Part shown: positions 48,342 to 58,674 of the stretch, piece after piece | Layout of the letters: the number at the start of each line of letters is the position of its first letter | Numbering within the stretch: position 1 is the stretch's first letter | NCBI RefSeq assembly: GCF_937616625.2 | Contig: NC_065575.1 | Coordinates: forward strand, 2,921,501 to 2,985,500 | Length of the DNA stretch: 64,000 bases | Source: Mercurialis annua | Taxonomy: Eukaryota; Streptophyta; Magnoliopsida; Malpighiales; Euphorbiaceae | Reading direction: 5' to 3' | The notes under the pieces: generated by a model | Database searches by the model: none | Seen by the model: only the letters and a program-made list of their open reading frames with translations | Told to the model about the DNA's origin: nothing | Made by a program: the position numbers and the translations under genes

Positions 48342-49038
48342 GTAAGTCGGTTTCAGAAAAGGTTATTATGGAGAAAATTTATATTATATTTCAATTCTAA
48401 AGTTAGAATTGGAATTAAATGGAAAAATGACAAGAAAAGTCTAAAATAGGGTACAGGGACCAAAGTGGTAATTTAGCCACTTTGTGTCGAAAATGGAAAT
48501 ATTGGATTTTGACGGGAAAGTGTTAATATCGAGCTTCGTATTATTTATCAGGGATAAATAATACGTATAAGTCGTGATAAAAGAGTTTAACGATTTAGCT
48601 ATGGACTAAATCGTACGATTAAAAAGTTTAAAGGATAAATGATAGGAAACAAAAAGAACAAGGATCAAAATGAGCTCTTAACCATTCAATATAAGGGGAA
48701 ACCATTTGAATTAAGAAATCAGAAAGAAAGGAGAAGAAGGCTCCAGAAAGAGAGAAATTTCCGATCGATTTCGTTTCGCCGCCGTTTCTCCGTTCGACGT
48801 CCGATTCGAGCGATTCAAGCGGCGATTTCTTCAGAACCGAAAGCTCTATCACCTACGGCCATCAAATTAAGGTAAGAGGTCGGGTTTTGGCATGAAAACA
48901 ATGGTTTTGATGGCTGTTTTAATGGGATTATGATTTAAGCATAAATTTGACGTTTTTGGGTTTATTATGACGTTTTTGAAGAAACCGAGATATGCGTATT
49001 GAGCGTGGGTATATTTAGCACGTCGGGATTGTGGTGAA

Positions 49039-49062
49039 ACCCCGGAAAATCTGATTTCCGGG
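49039..49062. repeat. Hairpin before the palindrome array
   Basis: CCCCGGAAA, a 6-base loop, then TTTCCGGGG: a perfect 9-bp stem in the solo LTR, 16 bp before the palindrome array begins. Confidence 0.65.
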
Positions 49063-49077
49063 GCTGTGCACGTGGTA

Positions 49078-49239
49078 CACGACCGTGTACCACGGGCGCA
49101 CGAACGTGTACTGATGTACACGAACGTGCACCTAGCAAGGTACACGATCGTGTACTGAAGTACACGAACGTGTACTTCTCATAGTACACGAACGTGTACC
49201 CCTGAGGTGCACGAACGTGTACTAAGTTGCACGATCGTG
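49078..49239. repeat. Array of eight CACGANCGTG palindromes in the solo LTR
   Basis: Cores at 49,078, 49,099, 49,119, 49,143, 49,163, 49,187, 49,210 and 49,230 (spacing 20-24 bp). Most sit in a 16-bp palindrome such as GTACACGAACGTGTAC. The centre varies (A, C or T) while the arms hold. See the related but different array at 55,419. Confidence 0.9.
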
Positions 49240-50797
49240 CACCCATCAAAACGCACACCCGTGCACCCCAACTCGCCTCCACACGTATGCAAACCGAAAT
49301 TGACCTAGACATTCGATGTTTTGAGTAATTCGACTCTAAAAGACGGGTTTCGGACTTTGAGAATCATTAATCTCGAGATTAGCTCGACATTTTTAGATAA
49401 ATAATAATAATGGAAAACGTCAAGGACGTTAAGCGATTCTCAATTATGAAATATGGTATTCGCTAAGTCGTTTATACGACTCAAGCTATTGAATACGTAA
49501 ATAAGTGTAAAACGAAACTAAAACCTAAAACTTAAAAGTATTATACGTATAAGAATGCGAGAATCACGTCTAACTATTAACGATTTATCAGACGTGCCAG
49601 CGAGTAGTGAAGTCAATAGAGGCGGACTAGCGAGAGCGTATTATCAGATCGATCATATCATTTCTTGGATTGCGGTCACTGTGAGTTGTACTTTTACTTT
49701 CATGTATTATATATATATATATTGAAATTATTTTATATATATATATTGAAATTATTTTATGAAATTATATATATTGTTTTCACGCATCGCATTATATACA
49801 ATTGATTGGATGTTATATGTTTATTTAATTTCTATATGCGAGAACTAGTATGCGATCTGAAGAAACTAGCTACCTATTGGGTGTCAATAGGCTGTGTGAT
49901 CACCAGTATCGAGTCAGTCTAGTATGTTTGCATTGAGAAATGACTTGACACAGCTGGAAGCTGTTGATGAATATGAAATTTACGATTGGGTATATGATTT
50001 CGATACGAGAGTGAACTCGGCTACGGTGTAGCCTGGAAGTCCCCGTATCTAGTGGCTAGGCCACCAGCGAGTTGGACTCGCAATTGATAATTACGATTGG
50101 GTTGAATGATATATGATTATTCGAGAGATGTGTCGCATGCTAGGATATTAGTTTCGTACGGATCAAATACGTGTTTATATGTTTCATATTATTGTTTTCT
50201 TGAAATGCGATGCTATGATTTTATATTAATACTGTTAGTAAATGACAACTCACTCAGTATTTCCCCAAATACTGACCCCTCACCTTTGATGTCTTTCAGG
50301 TGCTTAGCTTGTGGACTTAGCTAGAAGCCAATTTTGAAGTGCAGAAGTCATATGCATATGTTAGTTTATGACTTCTGTGAAGGCTGCAGTAGTGGTCCTG
50401 TGTCAACAAAGTAGTAGCCTAGTCAGCAGTTTATTTTGATTGTATATATCAACTGCTGTCTTTGTTTATATGCTTTTTGATAGGCTATGTACGTTGTATA
50501 AAATCCACGGCCCCAGATGCCAGTGAGATGTTTGAAATACTAACTGATGTATGTAGTACCGCGAGGCCAGTTCGTACAGGGTACGGTAACTAGAGCCCGC
50601 GAGGTTTTGAAACAGTTAGTGTATATATTTGGTTATATGTTATATATGTATATTTGCTTCTGTTGTTTGATATTGTTGGTTTATATTATATTTGCGAAAA
50701 ATTAATAGTGATTTTAGGCTTGCTACGGGTTCCGGAGCAACCACTCCCGTTCCCTAGCGCCGGTTGCGGCTCAATAGTTTTGGGTCGTGACAACATG

Positions 50798-51083
50798 TTG
50801 ATAGCTTCGGCGATAGATGGCAACAACCATATAATGCCGGTGGCTTTTGCGCTCGTGGAATCAGAATCCATTGCCAGTTTTGAATATTTCATGGGTCATC
50901 GAGATCAAGTCTTACGCAGTCGCAAGGTTGCCATCGTTTCTGATCGCACTCCTGGATTAATTTCCGTTTTAAAACGTCCGGAGTGGGACGACGTCGATCA
51001 CTTTTTCTGCATAAGGCATTTAATGGCCAATTTCCACTCCTTAATCAGAAATAGGGACTTGAAGGATTTGGCTGAGAAAGCGG
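50798..51083 (+). pseudogene. MULE transposase, 3' continuation after the solo LTR
   Basis: Directly after the ACATG duplication the frame resumes as LIASAIDGNNHIMPVAFALV, then VAIVSDRTPGLISVLK and DHFFCIRHLMANFH, the second half of the MULE catalytic domain (DDE-type). The frame is consistent with the 5' part if the insertion is removed. It is cut off after LKDLAEKAG, where plant-mobile-domain sequence begins; the C-terminal third, usually with a CCHC zinc knuckle, is missing. Confidence 0.8.
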
Positions 51084-53945
51084 GTACTTCATCGAGATGA
51101 GGCAGTACCAGGTGGACATGACGTTGGTCACTGCCCTAGTCGAGCGTTGGAGACCGGAGACACATACGTTTATGTTTCCGGAGGGGGAGTGCACCATCAC
51201 GCTTCAGGACGTAGCGATCCTTACTGGACTCCCCATAGATGGGACTCCTATCACCGGTCCTACAGTGACTGACTGGAACAGTGTTACCATGCGCCTTCTT
51301 GGGAGACGGTACAAGCCGACCCGTACGAATAACAACGGGTTTGTGAAAGTGTCCTGGTTAAAAACGGAGTTTCAAAAGTTTGAATATGTGCCAGCACCAG
51401 GTGGAGAGGAGCAGGTCGATTGGGCCGTTAGAGCCTATCTTTTGCTTGTCCTATGGTCCTTGTGTTTCCCGGATTTGAACAGTGGCCAGATTGGACTGAG
51501 GATCCTCCCGTTTCTGGAAGACTTGACGAGACTGCAGACCTACAGCTGGGGATCGGCGACTCTCGCACATCTATATCACGAGATGTGCTATTCCACTTTG
51601 ATTTCACAGCGCAGACAGAACATTGGGGGGCATTTGGCTACTACGGCTCTGGGCATTCGAGCGACTTAGGCCGTTGAGGCCGAGGTTGAGAGGCGGTCTC
51701 ATCCAGCAGCACTTACCGTTGGGCGACATGTATATAATTATTATTAATCAATTTCTTTTCAGTTAAGTTTATTACACATGTTTACTGTTGTAACTACTAA
51801 CAATTTAAAATATTTCACTTACGCAGATGGGCAGGTCACGTCAATTTTCAAGACGTTCCTAGACGCAACTTGGCGGCCATGAGATTAGCACTTGATGAGC
51901 TGCGCTATTCAGATGTGAGTGAATTTTTAAAAATTTAATTTCAGTTTCAAAAGTAATATTTCATAAAAACTAACTTATATATTGTACTTTGGCAGATCGA
52001 TTGGCAGCCATACTCCGAGCTGATTATCAGTCAGCTACCGTCATACTGTTTCGAGGGGTCGCATTTCTGGCGTGCACGCGTCCCACTGATCTACTTCCAC
52101 ATTATCGAGTGGCACCAGCCAGACAGGGTGCTTCAGCAGTTCGGACTGGTTCAGCCTATTCCGGAGGCCCCCTTCCAGCAACCCATCTTGCATGGCGTCC
52201 AATACCGTGGGAGCTCAGACTTCCAGGCGCTTTTCAGTGAGTATATCGCCATCTGAGACTCTAGAGAGAGATATGTGGTACGTGGGCATGTACTCGAGCA
52301 TCCGCCGCACTTCCATTCAGAGTTCAGTACATGGACTGGTACAGGCTCGTGAGCAGGAGATGGATTACCCATCGCGGGGCTGAGCTCGGTTCTCATGTAA
52401 GTAGTCCTGCTACTATTTTTTTTCATTTACATATTTTTGTTAATAATGTATAATAAGTGGCGATTTACGTTGACTTTTTACAGCGCGATACCATGGAGAG
52501 GATCCGCTTGCAGTCTGAGGCGGATTCCACTGTTCGGACTTACGCTCGCACTTCCCAGCTAGCCACTAGGGAGGATCGGCGGAACGTCAGCGGGCCACCG
52601 CCAGACCCTGCTGTTCCTCCAGACGCTATTCCAGAGATCGATCCGCCAACCGTCGATGTACAGCGCATACGAGGACGTCGTAGAGGCAGACCCAGACAGT
52701 CAGAGTTGACCCGTGAGATCCCGACAGACCCTTTCCCCCCACCGGTACGTTTCAATTTCAATGTACAATTTAATAGTTTTACATCCATTAATTACAGTGA
52801 CCAACTGACTTTTTCTTTGTCCAGGTCGTCTTTCACAGGGACACATAGGACTTATCCGGCGTTATTACGGGTCTGCGCGTGAGTACGGGAGCACCTCTTC
52901 GCAGCCCCAGGGGCCACGGGCTTCCTCTTTTTCAGTACCGCCTGCTTCTATGCCTTATGTCGACCCATCGTTTGGGCAGACCGCTTACACGACTCCACTG
53001 GCCACGCAGCAGGACCCTCTAGACACACGGGTACGTTTGAATTTCAATTTACATATTTTTTTATTATAACATCAGTAACCCTAATTGCATAATTTGTTTT
53101 CTTTTTGCAGGTCGATTATCAAGGGAATACCGAGGAGTTCATTCGGCGGTATACCGGGTATACGCCGCACCACGGCAGCACCTCTTCGCAGCCCCAGGGC
53201 CCACCGGCTTCCTTTTTTTCAGTGCCGCCTCCTTCTGTGCCTTATGTTTACCTGTGTTTTGGGGAGACCGCTTACACGACTCCGCTGGCCACGCCGGACC
53301 CTCTGGCCACACCGGTACGTTAGAATTTGAATTTACATTTTTTGAGTTATAACATCAATAACCGTAATTAGATAATTTGTTTTGTTTTTCCAGGTCGATT
53401 ATCAGGGGAATACCGATGACTTTATTCGGCGGTATACTGGGTATACACAGCACTACGACAGCACCTCTTCACAGCCCGAGGCGCCACCATCTTCGTCTTA
53501 TTCAGTACCGCAAGACTTCTCCCATTATCGTGGTTCCACTTTTACCCCCTTTCAGCCACCACTCCCGACACAGACACCTCCAGCTCAGCAGTACGGAGGA
53601 CTATTTGAAGACAACTGGTCCTATCCGCAAACGCCTGGAGTAGGTAGTTTTAGCCAGCTTCTTGAGGGGTACATTCCACAGCCGCCTTCCTCCTCTCCCC
53701 GCCCGACTCAGAGCCCATTGCAAATGCATTTTTTGCTAACTGATGAGTGGGTGAGCAATTTGCAGGCTCCCACACCTCCATTTGGTGATGTTGCTAACAT
53801 GACGCCTCCTTCATTTTCCCTAGGGTTAGGGAACCCCTCCTCACATGCTCCTGATGACGAGGATGACGATGTGGTCAGTCCAAATAGTGGCGACCACAGC
53901 TCCGGCCCAGATCTCAGACCTTATCGGCCATTGACTCATAGCTAG
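51080..53945 (+). pseudogene. Plant mobile domain (PMD/MAIN-like) protein, degraded, in the MULE
   Basis: The frame starting GYFIEMRQYQVDMTLVTALV continues VERWRPETHTFMFPEGECTI, TLQDVAILTGLPIDG and SWGSATLAHLYHEM, characteristic of the plant mobile domain shared by MAIN/MAIL1 and many transposons. Exons: to about 51,711; 51,827-51,914; 51,996-about 52,396; 52,484-52,744; 52,825-53,030; 53,111-53,314; 53,394-53,945. The N-terminal ~60 residues of a usual PMD are missing, replaced by transposase sequence. It is broken: frameshift at the G-run 51,625-51,630, TGA at 52,254-52,256 where the domain has Trp, and another shift near 52,315. The tail is Pro/Ser/Thr-rich. PMD function in MULEs is not known. 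Confidence 0.78.
52825..53600 (+). repeat. Tandem triplication of one exon-intron unit in the PMD gene
   Basis: Three copies begin at 52,825, 53,111 and 53,394 (periods 286 and 283 bp). Each opens with CAG/GTCG and holds GGGAGCACCTCTTCGCAGCCC-like text; the first two end in the donor GTACGTT(T/A)GAATTT. The exon before (52,484-52,744) ends in a similar donor (GTACGTTTCAATTTC). The first copy no longer has the same frame throughout, the second and third read GYTPHHGSTSSQP and GYTQHYDSTSSQP. Confidence 0.8.
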
Positions 53946-54562
53946 ACGAGTCGACGTCAGAACAAGGGTCGAAACTTGAGGACACTCTTACGGACCCCAG
54001 ATAGAACAAACATTTCGTTGTATTTTATAACTTTTTTTTATTGTTGTACACATATTTTTGATTATTTGATTATTTGATTTATTTTAATTTCTTTGTATGG
54101 CTTTTTTATAATTATTTACAAAACCCTAGTGATTTATTATTATCTGATATTTGAAAAATTCATAACGACAAAAATGTTTAAAAAGGCTTTTAAATGCCTA
54201 AAACAGTAAAAACACTTCATAACAATCAAAATCATAAACCCTAAATTTGTTATTCTATTTTTAAAAAGTATAGCATAGCAATGTCGTGTTTTTTACTAAA
54301 AGCGTGAATTAGTAAAAATTTACCTATAATCAATTAATCAAAAACTACATTATTAGGCAACTTTAAAAAATCACTTAATTAAAATAAATCTAACTAAAAA
54401 CAAATTGGACATTTATATAGTCCGCACCACCGTCTACGACTTTCATTTTCACTCGAACTTTATTCGACATTTGTAAGATTTTCAAAATTAACGTCAAACT
54501 TAACTTCTTAAATTTTCTTATTCAAATTAGGTTTTTTTCTATCTTTTTTTAGCAATTAAAAC
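53946..54562. other. Sequence 3' of the PMD gene
   Basis: AT-rich and non-coding. It ends with AAAAC, the probable left target duplication of the next retrotransposon. The right end of the MULE was not identified here and may lie beyond the window. Confidence 0.4.
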
Positions 54563-57120
54563 TGTAATACCCCAAAATAATTAATTAGCTAATTGGACCA
54601 CGTGTCCAATTTTGATTCGCCAGAGTGGCAATATTAGAAGAATTTCTGAAAAGATAAAGTAAATAAGTTTCAAGTAGGTCGGTTTTGGGAAATTAATTAT
54701 GCGGAAATCAAGGTTATATTTCAATTCTAAAGTTAGAATTGGAATTAAAAGGAAAAATGTCAAGGAAAGCTCAAAATGAAGTTCAGGGACTAAAGTGGTA
54801 ATTTAGCCACTTTATGTCAAAAATGGAAATTTATAAGTTTTGACGGGAAAATATTAATATTGGGATTCGTATTGTTTATCGGATATAAATAATACGTATA
54901 AGTTATGATTTAAGAGTTTATCGATTTAGCTATGGACTAAATCGTACGAAAGAAAAGTTTAAAGGATAATTAATAACAAATGAAGAAATTAAGGGTTAAA
55001 GTAATAATTTAACCAAATCATATATATAAAAGGAATTATGAATGAAGAGTAATCAGAAGAAGGAAGAAACCTCCAGAAACAAAAAACGAGCGATACCGTC
55101 GTTTCTTCGCCGTTTCGCCGTTCGGCGTCCGTTTCGAGCGATTTTCGCGGCAAACTCTTCGGAATTGAAAGCTCTATCAATCCTAAGCTTCAAATTAAGG
55201 TAAATATCTCGAAATTTGGTGTTAAACTCGAAGAATAGGGGCTGTTTCGTATAGGAAGTTTCGTTCGAATCGTACGGTTAGGAATCGAGTTGTTTTTGAC
55301 GTTTTTGAGTTGTAAAATGATAAGATAAGTGTTTAAATGAATTGGGTATGAAGTGGTATGAGTTTTGGGAGTTTTGGAGCCCCGGAAATGGCTCAGAGGC
55401 GCCGGAAAAGACGCTGCACACGTCGGTGCACGACGTGCTGCACTTCAGCACGTCGTGCAGGCGCACGACGTGCACCACAAGGGTGCACGACGTGCACCAA
55501 GGGGGTGCACGACGTGCACCATGAAGGGCACGACGTGCCCTTCACAAAAATTGAAGGGCACGACGTGCCAAGGTGACACGACGTGCCCTAACTCGACCAG
55601 AACCTTCGTGGGACTTCCGGGAGCGAAAATGAGCCTCCGATAGCTTGATTTGAGTGTGAAACTCAGTCAAATGTCCTGAAATGGAGGTAAAACATTATAT
55701 AAGTGAATGTTAATTAGTTAAGAAAAGTCATATAATTCTCGAGTACGAGGAATAGTACTCGATAAGTCGCCAGTACGACTAAGGATCATCGAGTTTAGAA
55801 GCAAACTAGAAATGGAATCTAATCAACTTAAACTTAGAACTTAAAAGTATTATACGTATAAGAATGCGAGAATCACGTCTAACTATTAACGATTTATCAG
55901 ACGTGTCAGCAAGTAGTGGAGTCAGTAGAAGCGGACTAGCAAGGGCATATCATCTCATCGACCATATTTGTGATTGGATTGCGGTCACTGTGAGTTGTAT
56001 TTTACTTTCGTGTATTATCAATTGATATTATTTTGGTATTACTATCTATATGCTGTTGATATGCATCGCACTATATATATTTGAATTATTGATATGTTAT
56101 ATGTTTTGAATAAGTTTTTACGTACAAGGACCTAGTATACGATCCAACGAAACTAGCTACCTATTGGGTGTCAATAGGCTGTGTGATCACCAGTAATGTG
56201 TCAGTCTAGCGTGTCTGACCATGAGGTACGATTTGATATGCATGGATGATATAATTATGAAAGTTAAAATATGAATTTGATACGAGAGTGAACTCGGTTA
56301 AAATAACCTGAGCCCCACGAGAGTGAACTCGGTTAGAGTAACCTGAGCCCCGTATCTAGTGCCACTTTGGGATTAAGAGATATGTCCTGACTGACGTGGT
56401 AGAGTATGAGCATTCCCGGGTCGGACTATTGGAATCAGTATGATTTGAACAATAGAGAATTATGTTATGTTTCAGGATTTTAGTTTCGAAAGGATCGAGT
56501 ACTTGTTCATATGTATTTTTATATTAATATTGATTTGAAATGCGATGCTATATTTTTATAATAATACCGTTAGTAAACTGTGAACTCACTCAGTATTTCC
56601 CCAAATACTGACCCCTCACCTTTGATGTCTTTCAGGTGCTTAGCTTGTGGACTTAGCTAGAGGCCAATTTTGAAGTCCAGAAGTCAGCTGTATATGTTAG
56701 TTTCTGACTTCTGTGAGTGCTGCAGTAGTGGTCCTGTGTCGATAGTATAATAGCCTAGACAGCAGTTCATTTTGATTGTATATATTAACTGCTGTTATTG
56801 TTTTATATGCATTTTGATAGGCTACGTGTTTAGTATATGATCCACGGCCCCAGGTGCCGGTGAGATGTTTGAAACACTAACTGATGTATATAGTACCGCG
56901 AGGCCAGTTCGTACAGGGTACGGTAACTAGAGCCCGCGAGGTTTTGATACAGTTAGTGTAAATGTATAATTATATGTACATTTGCTTTCGTTGTTTGATA
57001 TTGTTTATTTTATATTATATTTGCGAAAAATAATTGAGATTTTAGGCTTGCTACGGGTTCCGGAGCTACCACTCCCGTTCCCTAGCGCCGGTTGCGGCTC
57101 AATAGTTTTGGGTCGTGACA
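54563..57120 (+). repeat. 5' LTR of the large non-autonomous element
   Basis: 2,558 bp, TG...CA. Holds the palindrome array at 55,419-55,586 and a repeated GAGAGTGAACTCGGTTA segment at about 56,285 and 56,321. The stretch TACTGACCCCTCACCTTTGATG near 56,607 is shared with the solo LTR. Confidence 0.9.
55419..55586. repeat. Array of CACGACGTG palindromes in the 5' LTR
   Basis: Cores at 55,429, 55,464, 55,486, 55,508, 55,529, 55,559 and 55,577, one in flipped form (CACGTCGTG, 55,449) and one imperfect at 55,419. Spacing is mostly 18-22 bp. Flanks extend the palindrome as GTGCACGACGTGCAC or GGGCACGACGTGCCC. Each core contains ACGTG, the core of plant bZIP (ABRE/G-box-like) sites. Confidence 0.9.
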
Positions 57121-57124
57121 ATGT

Positions 57125-57138
57125 TGGTATCAGAGCAG
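57125..57138 (+). other. Primer binding site, initiator tRNA-Met type
   Basis: TGGTATCAGAGCAG begins 5 bp after the 5' LTR. TGGTATCAGAGC is complementary to the 3' end of the plant initiator tRNA-Met. Confidence 0.92.
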
Positions 57139-57645
57139 TTTGGTCCAGTTACCACTGCAAGGTTGTTTCAATGCTTGTTTGAGAGCAGTTTGGTCCAGTT
57201 ACCACTGCTAGAGTTGTCTGATTGCTTGTTTGACAGGGAGTATTTGTCAGTAAGTATACCTAGGAACTACTGCAGCAAGAGTCAGACCGTGGTTGTCTGT
57301 AATTGTGTTATGTGTGCATTAGTAGTACATGGCATTACGCGCGCGAACCAGGACTATTAAGTTAGTAAGTGAATAGTATCTGTTCATACGGACGACTAAG
57401 ACGACTAAATAATTGTTTCTTATGTTAAGATATAGAAGGTGGTTACATGTTTGCAAATTATGAACGATTGAGAGGGCTAAGTATTTGCTACTCGCGCTGA
57501 GATTGTTTAATGATTATTTGCTTGCGAATTACATGCAGTTGGATTAAATGCTAAAATGTTTACAGTATTGTATAAGTTGATACTGGAATTGCGTGTGGAA
57601 AGGAACTCAGATGGTCGCTTATGTTTGAAATTGTTTCTTTTCAGC
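57139..57645 (+). other. Untranslated leader of the large element
   Basis: No functional ORF recognised. GAGAGCAGTTTGGTCCAGTTAC-like text (with CAGAGCAGTTTGGTCCAGTTACC at 57,131) is duplicated at about 57,181. It includes the upstream, probably unused, part of the frame before the gag-like ATG. Confidence 0.5.
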
Positions 57646-58674
57646 ATGTCTGGGCAAAACGGAGCTCAGTCGCATGCTGATGAAGAACGGGAGGAAGCGC
57701 CTCCTATATTTCAAAACGGGTTTCATAATGAAGTGGGCGAACCATCTGGGGTCCATCAGAATGGATTCCACGCAGATAATGGAACATCACCAGAAATATA
57801 TCAAAATGGTTTTATGTCTGTGTCTGAAATAGGTAGTTCTTCCAGAAACAGAGTTAGAGAACATTCGCCGGAAATTGAATACAGCGAAGAAGAGGAAGAG
57901 GAACCGGAGGAAGATCCGGAAGAGGATCTTGAAGAAGATCCTGAGGAAGACCCTGAGGAGGATCCTGAGGAGGATCCAGAAGAAGAATTAGAAGAAGAAG
58001 CAGAAGAGGAAAATCCTCAGGAAGAAGAGTATGAAGAAGAAGAAGAGTTAGATGAATTAGATGTCGAGGAATACAGAGGTGACTATTTTTGGTCAAGTGT
58101 GCGGAGATACCGCAATTTGAGGGAAGATGCGGACATAGCTAACGGTCAGGCGCAAATAGCTTTAAATCAAGTTAGAAGGCAGATGCGTTCTTTTTCTAGA
58201 GGGATGTTGACTGTAGGAGCGTACTCTACTGATTTTCTGCGAATGGCAGAGGGAGTCCCTAATCTGAACGAAGACAATAGGACCATTAATCGTAGATATG
58301 TCAGGGGTTTAGGACCTCAGTTTGATGAGCTGTATGAGCACGTGAATGAACATTTCAGCACGCTTACTACAATGGCCCGTAGGATTGAAACAAAGCATGA
58401 ATGGTCGGGTGATCCGATACGACCTTATTACTTTAGACGTGAGTACCACCCGGATTACGTCAGTACGTCCTCCAGAACTACAACCAACCCTTATTTTGTG
58501 CAAAGAGGTGGACGAAACTCCGGTAGAACAGTTAGGGGCCGTCGCACAGGCATAGTTATTAGGGAACCTAGCGTTCCACATCAGGCACCTCCAGGTATTA
58601 GTGATTTACGTGCTTTAAGTAATTGTGTTTATGTGTTTGCATTATTGTGTTTATATAATTGCTGCATTGCATAG
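57646..58674 (+). CDS. Acidic gag-like ORF of the large non-autonomous element
   Basis: From MSGQNGAQSHADEER an open frame of 342 codons; the frame extends 30 codons further upstream, but that part looks non-coding. The N-terminus holds three QNGF repeats (FQNGFHNE, HQNGFHAD, YQNGFMS). A long Glu/Asp/Pro tract (EEDPEEDP repeats) follows, then a predicted helical region (RYRNLREDADIANGQAQIAL, NQVRRQMRSFSRG) and an Arg/Gly-rich basic end (RGGRNSGRTVRGRRTG). No capsid fold or CCHC knuckle is recognisable. The last ~20 codons look non-coding; a GT donor after PPG (about 58,594) may mark an alternative end. Function unknown; the basic tail could bind nucleic acid. Confidence 0.6.
   Translation: MSGQNGAQSHADEEREEAPPIFQNGFHNEVGEPSGVHQNGFHADNGTSPEIYQNGFMSVSEIGSSSRNRVREHSPEIEYSEEEEEEPEEDPEEDLEEDPEEDPEEDPEEDPEEELEEEAEEENPQEEEYEEEEELDELDVEEYRGDYFWSSVRRYRNLREDADIANGQAQIALNQVRRQMRSFSRGMLTVGAYSTDFLRMAEGVPNLNEDNRTINRRYVRGLGPQFDELYEHVNEHFSTLTTMARRIETKHEWSGDPIRPYYFRREYHPDYVSTSSRTTTNPYFVQRGGRNSGRTVRGRRTGIVIREPSVPHQAPPGISDLRALSNCVYVFALLCLYNCCIA

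Larger units (their letters stand above)
41986..50792 (+). mobile_element. Solo LTR (about 2.55 kb) inserted in the MULE, itself split by an Athila-like element
   Basis: It begins TGTAATACCCCAAAATAATT and ends GGTCGTGACA (TG...CA), flanked by ACATG at 41,981-41,985 and 50,793-50,797. Without the nested element (42,091-48,341 plus its 5-bp duplication) it is 2,551 bp, one LTR of the family whose intact copy at 54,563-57,120 is 2,558 bp. With no internal region left, it is a solo LTR made by recombination between two LTRs. It matches the intact LTR closely in its first ~100 bp and last ~700 bp but differs in the palindrome array. Confidence 0.88.

Noticed and set aside
49066..49267. Regular short repeats resembling a CRISPR array
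   Set aside because: The units are perfect palindromes spaced by only ~10 bp of variable sequence, inside a plant LTR, with no cas genes. They are LTR-internal palindromes.
48867..49312. Minus-strand frames with SCTxxHVRAP-type repeats
   Set aside because: They arise from the palindrome array in the solo LTR and have no independent support.
41986..50792. A full-length retrotransposon with two LTRs in the MULE
   Set aside because: After removing the nested Athila-like element, only about 2,551 bp remain, the length of one LTR. There is no PBS or internal region, so it is a solo LTR.
55342..55643. Overlapping frames in the LTR rich in HDVH/RRAPQ
   Set aside because: These are the palindrome array translated in three frames, and are repeated in the 3' LTR. 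No start context or family support.
57854..58096. Minus-strand frame rich in Leu/Pro
   Set aside because: It is the antisense of the Glu/Asp/Pro tract in the gag-like ORF.
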